Shown here in pieces: positions 41,381-51,058 of a stretch of DNA of 64,000 bases. The stretch's first letter is position 1. Each line of letters opens with the position of its first letter. The notes beneath the pieces were generated by a model. It saw only the letters and a list, made by a program, of their open reading frames with translations, made no database searches and had not been told where the DNA came from. The DNA lies in the NCBI RefSeq assembly GCF_014645615.1, contig NZ_BMMB01000001.1, forward strand, positions 434,001-498,000. Direction: 5' to 3'. The stretch comes from Paenibacillus hunanensis. GTDB lineage: Bacteria; Bacillota; Bacilli; Paenibacillales; Paenibacillaceae. The translations under genes were made by a program, and so were the position numbers.

Positions 41381-42341
41381 TCCGGTGAAAAGGCTACGAC
41401 GTGAAGAAAAGGGTAGCATCGTTCTAGAAGCGGCGATGGTACTCCCGATCTTTCTGTTTGTTACTATTTTCCTCGTATATATCGTACAGATGACATTGCT
41501 ATCCACCGCTCTGAATAACACCGCATCGGATACTGCAAAGTATGTGGCGACACATATGTATCCGGTAAAAATAGCAGCCCAGGCGGTGGATAATGCTCCT
41601 ATTATGCAGAAGCTGAGCCTGACCGATCTTGCAGCAAAGTATAGCTCTGTCTTCCCTTCGCCGTTAAATGATTGGATTCAGGATGCAGCAAGTACAGGGG
41701 ATACTCGACTTCGTCAGCTTAAAAATCAGGCTGCCGCAGCGGTACTGGATTCATCGATCAAGCCGCTTATTGAGCAAGTGTCTTCGGATAATGGTCTTGA
41801 TTATGATCGTATCCATGTAACCGAGGTGACGGTACCGGATTTTTCAGGTGATCCTTATTTTGGAGTAGAGCTAAGTTACGAGCTGCCATTCAAGGTGCCA
41901 CTTATTTTCAAGCCAATTGTATTACAAGCGCGTGCTACAGAGCGTCTCTGGATCGGGGATACTGGAGAAGGTGAAGCAGCCTCCAGTGATGATAGTAAGG
42001 AGGAAACAGGTGTACGTGTCGTGTCTGTACCGCATCCTGCACATCCTGAATCGCTTATTTCCATTGCAGCCACAGCGCCTGCCAATTCGCGTGTGAAGCT
42101 AGAAGTCCACTACAAAAGTGGGGTTAGCACTGCACAGGGGCTAGGAGAAGCGGTCGCTGATGCGAATGGCAATCTGATCTGGACATGGAAAATTCCTTCT
42201 TCCGCTTCGGCAGGCTGGGCAACGTATGTACTGACGACAGAAGACGGGCAAAAAATCCGCGGTACATTTGAGATTGCTACGTACGATGGTCGTCCAGTTG
42301 TCTCAGGTGCCCCAGGAACAGGAGCTTATCCTATACCCTAA
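41349..42341 (+). CDS. TadE-like pilus protein with C-terminal beta domain
   Basis: This is a 330-residue protein. EEKGSIVLEAAMVLPIFLFVTIFLVYIVQM (~20-48) is a TadE-type prepilin-like segment, then an extracellular helical region to ~190. From ~225 a beta-sandwich-like domain follows (PESLISIAATAPANSRVKLEVHYKSG...WATYVLTTEDGQKIRGTFEI). ATG 41349 is preferred over GTG 41340 because GCAGGG is 8 bases upstream. It overlaps the end of the TadG-like gene, a sign of translational coupling. Confidence 0.78.
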   Translation: MRINRQITVTNPVKRLRREEKGSIVLEAAMVLPIFLFVTIFLVYIVQMTLLSTALNNTASDTAKYVATHMYPVKIAAQAVDNAPIMQKLSLTDLAAKYSSVFPSPLNDWIQDAASTGDTRLRQLKNQAAAAVLDSSIKPLIEQVSSDNGLDYDRIHVTEVTVPDFSGDPYFGVELSYELPFKVPLIFKPIVLQARATERLWIGDTGEGEAASSDDSKEETGVRVVSVPHPAHPESLISIAATAPANSRVKLEVHYKSGVSTAQGLGEAVADANGNLIWTWKIPSSASAGWATYVLTTEDGQKIRGTFEIATYDGRPVVSGAPGTGAYPIP

Positions 42342-42448
42342 TTCGTAATAGGAGCAGTACGAGTGGGTGCTGACTGTGATGCACACCGAATAGCGAAGCG
42401 GTGAAAATGGCAGGGACGTCATTTTCGTGAGTAAAGGAGTCAACTGAA

Positions 42449-42958
42449 ATGGAAACGATATTTATAGGTAGTGGAGTCTTTATTTTATGGGCATGCTGGA
42501 CCGATATCCGCGCACGCAAAATTCCAAATCTGCTTAATCTGATCTTTGCACTCACAGGGATCATATATCACACTGTTGATGCGGGCTGGGAGGGAGCCTG
42601 GTTTGCTAGTAAAGGCATGCTGCTAGGCTTCGGAATCATGCTGCTGTTATATATTATGCGAGCGGTTGGCGCAGGTGATGTCAAGCTATTTGCAGGAATT
42701 GGTGCATGGTTTGGATTAGCGATGACGGCGCAGGTGATGATGTATTCCATTTTGTTTGCTGGCTTGATCGGTATTGTGATTATGATCTGGCGTCGCGAAA
42801 CGATTGTACGTATGCGAACCGTATTATGGCGTATTACAGGAGCTTTATTGTGGAAGCAACCGATCCGACCTAACCAGGCAGAGCATCAGCAATATTTAAC
42901 GTTTCCATTTATGACAGCGGTATTGCCTGGGGTGATTTTCTGCTATCTATATGTGTGA
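42449..42958 (+). CDS. A24-family prepilin peptidase (TadV/CpaA-like)
   Basis: This 169-residue polytopic aspartic protease has two catalytic motifs: WTDIRARKIPN (Asp19) and GAGDVKLFAGIG (Asp ~77). It lacks the N-methyltransferase domain of PilD, as Tad-type peptidases do. It cleaves the leader of the Flp pilin and TadE-like proteins at the inner membrane. AAAGGAGTC precedes the ATG. Two more helices and a basic loop complete it. Confidence 0.9.
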   Translation: METIFIGSGVFILWACWTDIRARKIPNLLNLIFALTGIIYHTVDAGWEGAWFASKGMLLGFGIMLLLYIMRAVGAGDVKLFAGIGAWFGLAMTAQVMMYSILFAGLIGIVIMIWRRETIVRMRTVLWRITGALLWKQPIRPNQAEHQQYLTFPFMTAVLPGVIFCYLYV

Positions 42959-43071
42959 AATGACGAGACTAGAGGAATTATAGAATGAAGAAATAAGGCA
43001 ATAAAAGAATAAAAACTCAAGTGATTGTTGATCACAAAAGATTGGAATGGGGTTAGGAGGGAATTGTGTTT

Positions 43072-45225
43072 ATGGGTAGTGCATTAACACAGGATTTTAT
43101 TCAGGATGGTAAAACATTCATGATTATTGATCGGGAGCAAGGCTTCGCGTCTGGCGAGTTAAGCCGCACGCAAACCGGTATGATGCTATCGAGTCGTATA
43201 CAGGGTGTATTGCAATTACATTTGCATGAACTAAACATGAAGTCACAGCTACGCTACGATATTACAGGTAAACGGATGCTCAAGCATTGCCTGCAAAGTG
43301 AAGCGATTGGTATTGCTGAATATTTAGGATTGTTATTGCAGCTTGTATCGACGCTGGAAGAGAGCAGTCAGTATATGCTGTCATTATCTAATTACATTTT
43401 GGATGAAGATTATATGTTTATCGACGGTACATTACAGGCCGGGCGATTATATATCGCGTATGTACCTGTTACAGAATCACTGACAGATGAGCCAGTACAG
43501 GAGCATATTGCTCAGCTGGCTTCGCAATGGATCGCGGCTGTTCGAGAGCTTCATGGCAATATCGTACAGCAGATTTTGCGTTACTGTCAGGATCAGTCGT
43601 TTACACTGGCTGGCTTAAAGCAATTATTGCTGCATCAGCTTGCAGGAGGAACAATGGCTACAGAGCGGCAAAATCCTACATTTGGAGCATCTTATCCACC
43701 ACGTCCGGGTGACCGGGATTGGGCAGCCGCTACCTATGAAGGAGCAATGTCAGCAGGAGGACAAGCTGCTGATTACAATAATACGGGTCAGGGATTTTCC
43801 AGCGCGTCTTCGCAGGGTTTACCTGGCTATGCTACCAATGAAGCGCCATACGCTCATCCAGCTGGCGCACGAGAAGTGCAGCGTGAACAAGCAGCTTATG
43901 GGCAGGGAGCTAGAGCAGATTGGCAGACACAGGCAGCATTTAAGCCTACACAGGGGATTGCTGGTATGTCATCTGCTGGTAGTATGGCTTCAGTTCAACA
44001 GGAAAATAAACCCAAACGCGCACTATTTAATACGAAAAAAAAGCAGGCTTCAGTGAACAGCAATCCAGATTATCAGGATACAGGAGATATGGAGCAAGAG
44101 CCCAAGAAGCTTCCATCCTCGTATCGGACGTATTTGCTGGCAGGTAGCGCTCTGTTAATTGCAATGATCTGGCGTTATGGTTATTTAGAGCATGGAAATG
44201 ATCTCATGCTATATGGTTGCTCGGCATTAACGATTACAGTTGTACTGACGATCTATCTGATACTCAAAGGTAAAATTTCGATCGGTCCCAAAATTAATTC
44301 GGCTATTGAGCCTGTCAACGTTCATTCCGCAGTGGTTTCTAATGCTACACCGCTTAAATCAGGGCGCTTTGGAAGTAAAGCTAAGCAAGAGGCAGAAGCT
44401 TATGGGCAAGAGCAATGGCGCTGGAATAAAGAATCGATTACAGCTTCACCGATGAATCATCCAGCAGCGGCGATGCCGAATAGTGAAAGTGACGTACCAC
44501 ATTTTACTAACCATTCCGCTCCGTCACAGGAGTCTGTCCAGCAAAGAGAACGTAGCATCGCGGAATTATTTGGTTCGTTTGCACATTCGTCCTCTCGAAA
44601 TAAATATGATAACGCAGGTGGGATCGAACATAACGGCTACGGGAATCGTAATGATCAGGCATCTGCTATGAAGACAGGGGCAGGATCAGTAGCGATGAAT
44701 TTTGATTCAATGAATTCCCAATCTGCTAGTACAACGCGCGCATCAGATGAATATGGGAATTCGTATGGCAACTTTTCTAGTGAAGCTCATCAGTTTGAAA
44801 ATCAAGCAGCAGGCTATGCGAATTATGCTCCTACCGAGACATTATCTTCCCATATGGCAACTGTGTTGCTCGATGAGCGTGACAACTCGAACCCGACATC
44901 TATGAGCGAAAATGTCTGGAATGGTTATTTGGAACGTCGTGATAAGGAGGGAGGGAGCAATGAGTCGATTCGTCTGCGTAAGGGAAGCTTTATTATTGGG
45001 CGTGCAGAAGATGGTGTGCACTATCATGAAAAATCGGTAGGCACCTCACGTAATCATGTAGAGCTGGAAGTACGCCAGGGACAGGTATTTATTAAAGACC
45101 TTGGTTCACGTAACGGTACACAGCTCAAAGGAGAAGCACTCGTTCCATATAAATCGTATCCCATGCAGGATGGAGATAGCTTTACTATAGCTAGAGCATT
45201 GTACACACTTCGGCTAACTAGCTGA
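43072..45225 (+). CDS. FHA-domain protein of the Tad locus (DUF6382 N-terminus)
   Basis: The protein has ~717 residues. The N-terminal ~165 residues form a DUF6382-like domain (YDITGKRMLKHCLQ, FIDGTLQAGRLYIAYVPV). A long Gln/Ala/Gly/Ser-rich linker follows, then two helices at ~360-405 (YLLAGSALLIAMIWRYGYL; GCSALTITVVLTIYLIL). A second disordered linker leads to a C-terminal FHA domain (~640-717) with GRAEDGVHY, SRNHVELEV and DLGSRNGTQL. FHA binds phosphothreonine, so the protein may link Ser/Thr kinase signalling to pilus assembly. ATG 43072 or GTG 43066 could be the start; AGGAGG is just upstream. Confidence 0.82.
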   Translation: MGSALTQDFIQDGKTFMIIDREQGFASGELSRTQTGMMLSSRIQGVLQLHLHELNMKSQLRYDITGKRMLKHCLQSEAIGIAEYLGLLLQLVSTLEESSQYMLSLSNYILDEDYMFIDGTLQAGRLYIAYVPVTESLTDEPVQEHIAQLASQWIAAVRELHGNIVQQILRYCQDQSFTLAGLKQLLLHQLAGGTMATERQNPTFGASYPPRPGDRDWAAATYEGAMSAGGQAADYNNTGQGFSSASSQGLPGYATNEAPYAHPAGAREVQREQAAYGQGARADWQTQAAFKPTQGIAGMSSAGSMASVQQENKPKRALFNTKKKQASVNSNPDYQDTGDMEQEPKKLPSSYRTYLLAGSALLIAMIWRYGYLEHGNDLMLYGCSALTITVVLTIYLILKGKISIGPKINSAIEPVNVHSAVVSNATPLKSGRFGSKAKQEAEAYGQEQWRWNKESITASPMNHPAAAMPNSESDVPHFTNHSAPSQESVQQRERSIAELFGSFAHSSSRNKYDNAGGIEHNGYGNRNDQASAMKTGAGSVAMNFDSMNSQSASTTRASDEYGNSYGNFSSEAHQFENQAAGYANYAPTETLSSHMATVLLDERDNSNPTSMSENVWNGYLERRDKEGGSNESIRLRKGSFIIGRAEDGVHYHEKSVGTSRNHVELEVRQGQVFIKDLGSRNGTQLKGEALVPYKSYPMQDGDSFTIARALYTLRLTS

Positions 45226-46024
45226 TACGAACTGTTTTGGAGTTGGAGTATTCAGTTAGTGGCCAAAAGCAATAAGGTAGCAATCCATGTAGAAGTATTC
45301 ATAGAAGTGTTATGTAGCTAAAACAAATAGAAGTGAGATAAAAACGTAGAAGTGCTATAGCAATGAATTAGCATTAAATTAGAAATAAAGCAGAAATACC
45401 AACAGCAATAAAAAACGTGAAGATAGCAAAATTAGTAAAGTGCTAGAAGTGCTAGAAGTGCTAGAAGTGCTAGAAGTGCTAGAAGTGCTAGAAGTGCTAG
45501 AAGTGCTAGAAGTGCTAGAAGTGCTAGAAGTGCTAGAAGTGCTAAAGTCGTTACAACCAGTAAAAGCGATAACAGAAGTAAGAAGAAGTGCGAAGAATTA
45601 GAAAGCATAACTAGCAAATATAAAACAAAAGTTGAGCACAGCAAAATAGCAAGCTTCTCAATAAAGATACAACGTAGCAACAAACTATAACAAATAAGCC
45701 ATGCTGAATAATACTGACAGAACCACAAAACTGCAGAACTACCGAACTATCACTGACTCAAACAAGTGAAATCACAAAACAATACCCGCAATTTGAAATC
45801 GCTTCTAAACATGCTTGTGCAGAACGATTTCATCTATTGCGGGTTATTGTGACTTTTCAGAGTCATATCGAATGGTACTACTGCGATCGATCGGTACTGT
45901 ACTCAACCGTAAGCCCAGCCCAATTACACATCCACTCAACTTCTCCATATCATCAAGCGGATCATACATAGCTCAAATCACACCACACATGCACACATAC
46001 ATTTATTCATTTTCACGTATGTTT
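45226..46024. other. Low-complexity intergenic region
   Basis: A ~500-bp A-rich region with repeated GTAGAAGT/AGCAATA-like words lies on either side of a clean 9-bp tandem array. The right part (45,790-46,020) is ordinary and contains no convincing gene. A frame of repeated Leu-Ala codons across the array on the minus strand is a by-product of the repeat. Confidence 0.5.
45440..45545. repeat. 9-bp tandem repeat, about 12 copies
   Basis: The unit GTGCTAGAA is repeated about 11.8 times without visible error. The degenerate flanks hold similar words (GTGCTATAG, GTGCTAAAG). This is a typical variable-number locus. Confidence 0.95.
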
Positions 46025-46954
46025 TCACGCACGCTTATTTTTGTGAACAGCAACTTCCTTCCCTTCCAGTTCAGCAATCGCTGAGCGTAGATCAGGATAG
46101 TGGAATGTAAATCCATGATCCAGTGCCTTTTGTGGGATCACCCGCTGACCTTGGAGTAGGATAACAGACATTTCACCAAGCACAGGCTTAATAGCGAATG
46201 AAGGCACATGGAACCAGTGTGGACGATGCATCACTTTGGCAAGGGTGGCGCCGAACTCTGCGTAACGCACCGGGCCTGGGGAGGAAGCATTTACCGGGCC
46301 TTCTACTTCTTTATTTTGAATACAAAAATCGATCAAGCGCACCATATCATCAATATGAATCCAGGATACCCATTGATGGCCGGAGCCGATTTTTCCACCA
46401 GCATATAGCTTATATGGCAGACTCATTAGTGGATAGGCACCGCCGTCTTTTCCAAGCACTATACTGATGCGTAGCTTGATCAGACGAACGTCCTTAATAC
46501 TATCTGCAACAGCTTCCCATTGCTCGGCTAAGCTGGAAGGAAAGTTCATCGTACGTCGTTCACTGCTTTCGTCAAAAGTTTCATCGTCGGATGTACCGTA
46601 GATCGCCATAGCGCTCGCTTGCACGACAACCTCTGGTTTGTGTTGTAGCTTTTCAAGTGCTTTGGAAACGATATTAACGGTACGCATACGGGATTCGACC
46701 AGATCCAGCTTAGTTTTCGTTGTCCAACGTTGATTGAGCGATTCGCCGGATAGATTCACCAGCGCATCAACACCTTCGATCTTTTCTGGACGTTGCTCCA
46801 GATCATCCCACGTCATATAGTGAACACGTTCTGCACTAGAGCGTTCTGGTGTCAGATGCCGGGTGACGATGATGACCTCGTGTCCTTCATTCAGCCAGTA
46901 TGGAACAAGATGCTTGCCGACAAAGCCTGTACCGCCGCAAATTACAATTTTCAT
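46025..46954 (-). CDS. TIGR01777-family NAD(P)-dependent epimerase (YfcH/YfhF-like)
   Basis: This 309-residue short-chain dehydrogenase-type protein has the N-terminal dinucleotide site ICGGTGFVGKHLV (4-16), the NLSGESLNQRWT segment (~68-79) typical of TIGR01777, SAMAIYGTS (catalytic Tyr region, ~113-121) and SWIHIDDMVRLI (~195). A DUF1731-like tail ends it (PSFAIKPVLGEMSVILLQGQRVIPQKALDHGFTFHYP). Its substrate is unknown; members have been linked to cell division and to sugar nucleotide chemistry. AGGGGG (TTGCTATG) precedes ATG 46,954. Confidence 0.9.
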   Translation of the reverse strand: MKIVICGGTGFVGKHLVPYWLNEGHEVIIVTRHLTPERSSAERVHYMTWDDLEQRPEKIEGVDALVNLSGESLNQRWTTKTKLDLVESRMRTVNIVSKALEKLQHKPEVVVQASAMAIYGTSDDETFDESSERRTMNFPSSLAEQWEAVADSIKDVRLIKLRISIVLGKDGGAYPLMSLPYKLYAGGKIGSGHQWVSWIHIDDMVRLIDFCIQNKEVEGPVNASSPGPVRYAEFGATLAKVMHRPHWFHVPSFAIKPVLGEMSVILLQGQRVIPQKALDHGFTFHYPDLRSAIAELEGKEVAVHKNKRA

Positions 46955-47547
46955 AGCAATTCCCCCTTGGTCAGATCATAAATATGGATAATGATGCAAT
47001 GTACGGATAAGGATTCATTTCATGATGTAATGATTCATGGTTAAGCGGATTCGCCGATCATCGAAACGCGATCATATGGGGTAGAATACGTTAATCATAA
47101 GGTAAGAATATGTTGGGGTTGTGTCAATCTATCCATTGCAGAGGATATTCTGCAAACCTGCAATCGTATGAGCTTGCTCACCGAAACGTGTGCAATTATA
47201 GGATGTCTTATCATGTATTACCCATGAATGAGGGCTACTGACCTGTTATTCTATTTATCATTTCTTCATCGAGGATTTCTAGCTTTCTGGGACTATTCAC
47301 GTTAAAATAAGTGAGATTCAACTGGCGCTTTTATGAAGTGGCATACGGGTAAGCGTAGAGTATGCTATACGTTTTGCTGGGCATATGTATGTGTACATCA
47401 GGGAATTACAGTTTAAGGAACTAGAATATGCTATGGGGTTAGGTTCTATATGAAGTAGCATGATACCATGCGATTTGCACGCCAGCTATATGAATGAGAA
47501 GTATCGCCAGTAAGGACAGAGTAGCTTTCACCAAGGAGGAAAAGAAC
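46955..47547. other. Intergenic region
   Basis: There is no convincing frame. It contains the divergent promoters of the epimerase and nfo genes. Nothing else supported. Confidence 0.4.
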
Positions 47548-48666
47548 GTGTTGAAAATTGGTTCTCATGTATCGTTTTCAAATAAAGGTCTGCTCAGTGC
47601 AGCGACTGAGGCAGATCAATATGGATCAAGCTCGTTTATGATTTATACCGGCGCACCGCAAAATACGCGCCGCAAACCGATGGACACGATGTTTATCGAA
47701 GAAGGTAAAGCGAAAATGGATGCAATGGGCGTTGAGGAAATTGTTGTCCATGCACCATATATTATCAATCTTGGCTCGTATAAAGAGAACACGTATGAGC
47801 TGGCTGTGAACTTTTTGCAGGAAGAAATTCATCGTACGCATGAAATTGGTGTACGAAATATTGTTCTGCATCCAGGTGCGTTTACCGATATGGACGCCGA
47901 GTATGGCATCAAACGGATCGCGGCAGGTCTGGAGCAGGTTCTAGCTGGTGTACGCGAAACAGATGTAAATATCGCACTTGAAACGATGGCCGGTAAAGGA
48001 ACAGAAATTGGGCGTAGCTTTGAAGAGATCGCTCGTATTATGGATCTTGTGCCGCACAATGAGCGTCTAACCGTATGCTTTGATACCTGTCACACGCATG
48101 ATGCAGGTTATGATCTGGTGAACAACCTGGATGGCGTGCTGGATGAGTTTGACCGAACCGTTGGGCTTGATCGTATCGCTGTCGTGCACGTAAACGATAG
48201 CAAAAATCCAGTTGGTGCAGGTAAAGACCGCCATACTCCGATCGGCTCGGGTTGGATTGGCTATGAGGCGATTCAGCGTGTCGTACACCATGAGAAGCTG
48301 AAAAATCGTCCATTCATTCTGGAAACGCCTTGGATCGGAAAGGATGCGAAAAAACAGCATCCGATGTATGAGATTGAGATTGCGTTGCTGCGCGGTGATG
48401 TGGCTGGACGTTTTGGCAATGAGTTTGTTGACGATGTGGGCAAGCTGCACCAATTCTTTGATGGAAAAGGAATCGATGCGCGTACCTATGTGCTGGATAC
48501 GTGGGCAGTGCTGAAAAACGATGCGAAAGCACGTAAAGCTGATCCGCGTGAGCCGCTGGAGCGTTTGTATGATCTAGTCGCGGAAGAAGGCATGTTTGCC
48601 ACACTGCGTGAAGAGCAGATCAATTCGCGTCTGATTGCCTGGCTGGCAGGTAAACAATCACTGTAA
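47548..48666 (+). CDS. nfo: Endonuclease IV (deoxyribonuclease IV) with C-terminal extension
   Basis: This 372-residue AP endonuclease with a TIM-barrel zinc site carries the metal ligands in [65 protein letters not shown] and FILETP, in family order. It cuts abasic sites in base-excision repair. Canonical endonuclease IV ends near LLRG (~residue 281 here); ~90 further residues follow ([20 protein letters not shown]...[21 protein letters not shown]), an unusual helical extension. GTG 47548 (or TTG 47551) is chosen because AAGGAGG lies 8 bases upstream. Confidence 0.93.
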   Translation: MLKIGSHVSFSNKGLLSAATEADQYGSSSFMIYTGAPQNTRRKPMDTMFIEEGKAKMDAMGVEEIVVHAPYIINLGSYKENTYELAVNFLQEEIHRTHEIGVRNIVLHPGAFTDMDAEYGIKRIAAGLEQVLAGVRETDVNIALETMAGKGTEIGRSFEEIARIMDLVPHNERLTVCFDTCHTHDAGYDLVNNLDGVLDEFDRTVGLDRIAVVHVNDSKNPVGAGKDRHTPIGSGWIGYEAIQRVVHHEKLKNRPFILETPWIGKDAKKQHPMYEIEIALLRGDVAGRFGNEFVDDVGKLHQFFDGKGIDARTYVLDTWAVLKNDAKARKADPREPLERLYDLVAEEGMFATLREEQINSRLIAWLAGKQSL

Positions 48667-48723
48667 GTGTTTCTCTATATCTACACTAAATATTCTCTAC
48701 ACTATTCTTCATTCATATTCTAA

Positions 48724-48755
48724 TAATCCCGGTAAGCGCCGGGATTATTTTTTTG
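48724..48755 (+). terminator. Terminator of nfo
   Basis: AATCCCGG-TAAGCG-CCGGGATT followed by ATTTTTTT. Confidence 0.9.
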
Positions 48756-49098
48756 CATGTTCTTTTTCGCTTTAATGCGGTATATTAGAATAGTTGATTT
48801 CTGGCTTATGAGCAAGAAATCTATTTACTTTGCGTGCCATATCACATAGATTGTAATATAAGATATTTTGCCATATCGGCTAATTGGATGCAGTGGACGG
48901 TCAGTGTTGGGAATAAGAACATGCTGGAGCTGCTGAATAAAGAGCGAGTGGACGATCAGATCAGGACTAGCTGTAGCCTTAGGATGAAGCTAATGCGGAT
49001 ATTCAAACACGTATATTCGTATATGATGCAAGCTATGGCACCGATCAGATAGAAGAATATGCCATTGTATTGTTATTTAAGGAGGACATGAATGTATT
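48756..49098. other. Intergenic region before purU
   Basis: There is no convincing gene. Stops occur in all frames except short overlaps. Confidence 0.4.
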
Positions 49099-49995
49099 AT
49101 GGAAGTACATGTTAAACAAAATCGATCTGCACGCGAACCGCAGGATAACCGTGCACGTATGCTCATCTCCTGTCCGGATGGACCGGGTATTGTAGCAGCA
49201 GTTTCTCAGTTTTTGTATGAGCACGGCGCTAATATTGTGCAATCGGATCAATATACGATGGACCCGGATGGCGGCATGTTTTTCATGCGTGTAGAGTTCG
49301 ATCTGCCGCAGCTGGCAGACAACCTGGAATCCTTACAGCAGAGCTTTGAAGGTATTGCAGGTCGTTTCCAGATGAAATGGACAATCAATCAAGTGAGTCG
49401 GAAAAAGCGTCTGGCTATCTTTGTTTCTAAAGAAGATCATTGTCTAGTTGAGCTGCTCTGGCACTGGCAGGCAGGCGATCTGGATGCCGAAATCGCTATG
49501 GTTGTGAGCAACCACAATGATATGCGCAGCTATGTGGAATCGTTCGGTATTCCATTCCATCATATTCCGGTTACAGCGGATACGAAGCAGGAGGCAGAGC
49601 GCCGTCAGCTCGAAGTGATCGGTTCGGATATCGATGTGATCGTGCTGGCGCGTTACATGCAGATCATCTCGCCATCGTTTATCGAGCATTATCGTAACCG
49701 CATCATCAATATTCACCACTCCTTCTTGCCAGCCTTTGTCGGCGGTAAGCCATATGCGCAAGCTTATGATCGCGGTGTGAAAATTATCGGTGCAACAGCG
49801 CACTATGTTACCGAGGAGCTAGATGGTGGCCCGATCATCGAGCAAGACGTGCAGCGTGTGAGTCACAGCGATAACGTAAATGAATTGAAGCGTATCGGTC
49901 GTACGATTGAGCGTGTGGTACTGGCACGTGCTGTACAATGGCATGTAGAGGATCGCATTCTAGTACATCAGAACAAGACGGTTGTTTTTAACTAA
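49099..49995 (+). CDS. purU: Formyltetrahydrofolate deformylase
   Basis: This 298-residue enzyme hydrolyses 10-formyl-THF to formate and THF, balancing one-carbon pools and supplying formate for purine synthesis. An N-terminal ACT domain (RMLISCPDGPGIVAAVSQFLYEHGANIVQSDQY, ~20-53) is followed by the formyltransferase-like catalytic domain (~105-298). The active-site region is NIHHSFLPAFVGGKPYAQAYDRGVKIIGATAHYVTEELDGGPIIEQD. The length is typical. AAGGAGG lies 13 bases before ATG 49099; other nearby ATGs are out of frame. It is monocistronic. Confidence 0.95.
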   Translation: MEVHVKQNRSAREPQDNRARMLISCPDGPGIVAAVSQFLYEHGANIVQSDQYTMDPDGGMFFMRVEFDLPQLADNLESLQQSFEGIAGRFQMKWTINQVSRKKRLAIFVSKEDHCLVELLWHWQAGDLDAEIAMVVSNHNDMRSYVESFGIPFHHIPVTADTKQEAERRQLEVIGSDIDVIVLARYMQIISPSFIEHYRNRIINIHHSFLPAFVGGKPYAQAYDRGVKIIGATAHYVTEELDGGPIIEQDVQRVSHSDNVNELKRIGRTIERVVLARAVQWHVEDRILVHQNKTVVFN

Positions 49996-50066
49996 TTGTG
50001 CTTGAAATAGATGCATGGTAATCCAAGCTATGTTGGATAGTTTAAAAGTATAGTGATGCCAAATGC

Positions 50067-50097
50067 CACTCTTATAATGAGAGTGGCATTTTTATAT
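50067..50097 (+). terminator. Terminator of purU
   Basis: AATGCCACTCT-TATAATG-AGAGTGGCATT followed by TTTAT. Confidence 0.9.
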
Positions 50098-50337
50098 GGG
50101 TATTGAGTTTGCCACCCTTGTAGTAGACGTTAAATGAAAAGTATCCAAGCAAAGCTTATAGTATTATTTAACGAACTTCATTAATTCTACAAACAGTTTT
50201 AAGCTACCATCAAGCAAGTCGTGAATCTGTTTTAAATTCGTTTTAATCTTTTTCAAAATTTCTTTTAACATCACATATCCAAAGGCTCAATCAATAATAC
50301 TTCCATTAATTTTACTATTGTGTAATTTTATGCTAAA

Positions 50338-50353
50338 ATGTAAACGTTATCAA
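50338..50353. promoter_or_regulatory. CcpA cre site over the start region of a secreted peptide gene
   Basis: ATGTAAACGTTATCAA matches the WTGNAANCGNWNNCW cre consensus at every position. It lies 27 bp before the start codon and just after a TATGCTAAAAT extended -10 box (50,329-50,339), a position where CcpA represses. Confidence 0.75.
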
Positions 50354-50379
50354 AATACATATCAAAGGAGAGCGTAACT

Positions 50380-50646
50380 ATGAAATTTGTGAATGTGGCT
50401 TGGAAAATGCTTGTATCTTCTGCTCTAGTCGTAGGAACACTTGCTTTCGTTTCCGCTCCAACTTCTGTTTCGGCTGCGCAGCCAACTTTGAGTGTGCCAA
50501 CAGCAAGTAAGTATGTAGAGGTTCGCTTGCCTAATAATCCGGGGCCAACCTATTACTACAACCGGGGAGGGTATTCCGGCACGTTAAACTATATTGCACA
50601 GGATACCAGCGGCTATATTTTCGGTGGTTATGTATTTTCGAATTGA
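50380..50646 (+). CDS. Small secreted peptide
   Basis: This is an 88-residue preprotein with a Sec signal (AWKMLVSSALVVGTLAFVSAPTSVSA; cleavage after VSA at ~34). The mature ~54 residues are rich in Tyr, Gly and Pro (PNNPGPTYYYNRGGYSGTLNYIAQDTSGYIFGGYVFS), a small beta-sheet-like extracellular peptide. AAAGGAGAG stands 7 bases before the ATG. A cre site lies between promoter and gene, so carbon catabolite control is predicted. Function unknown; an antimicrobial or matrix peptide is conceivable. Confidence 0.75.
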   Translation: MKFVNVAWKMLVSSALVVGTLAFVSAPTSVSAAQPTLSVPTASKYVEVRLPNNPGPTYYYNRGGYSGTLNYIAQDTSGYIFGGYVFSN

Positions 50647-50797
50647 TCGCTGAGGATAGAATTCAATTTTAAACTTGAGGATCAATAACCAAACAACTGT
50701 AGGATAAGCATACCCATCATATACATGGGATGGCGAATCTAATGCTATAGGCTTCATTCAAAGTGTACAGCAGCTAAATACGTAACATCCAAACAAT

Positions 50798-50877
50798 AAC
50801 AGCCTTTCTTCCAACCGACGAGACGAAGCTCATCCTTCATCTGTCTGTGAGATGCAAAAGGCTGTTATTTTTTATTC
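50798..50877 (+). terminator. Long-stem terminator
   Basis: AACAGCCTTT pairs with AAAGGCTGTT across a structured loop and is followed by ATTTTTTATT. Confidence 0.7.
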
Positions 50878-51058
50878 CCTTTAATGCGCGGTTAATATTG
50901 AAATGCTATTTTAAATGAGCATGCGTCTAATCAGCATAAAGAGCCAGTGATTTCATATCCGTTTATCCGGTACATTTGCTGGCTCACGATAAGGAGCAGA
51001 CTGGACTCATCATACTAGCCGTCCACATTCCGTTTACATTCAAACCGGATCAGCCAGC

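Noticed and set aside
45432..45728. Minus-strand frame encoding a long Leu-Ala-Leu repeat
   Set aside because: It is the translation of the 9-bp tandem array plus AT-rich flanks, with no ribosome site and no natural membrane-protein composition outside the repeat.
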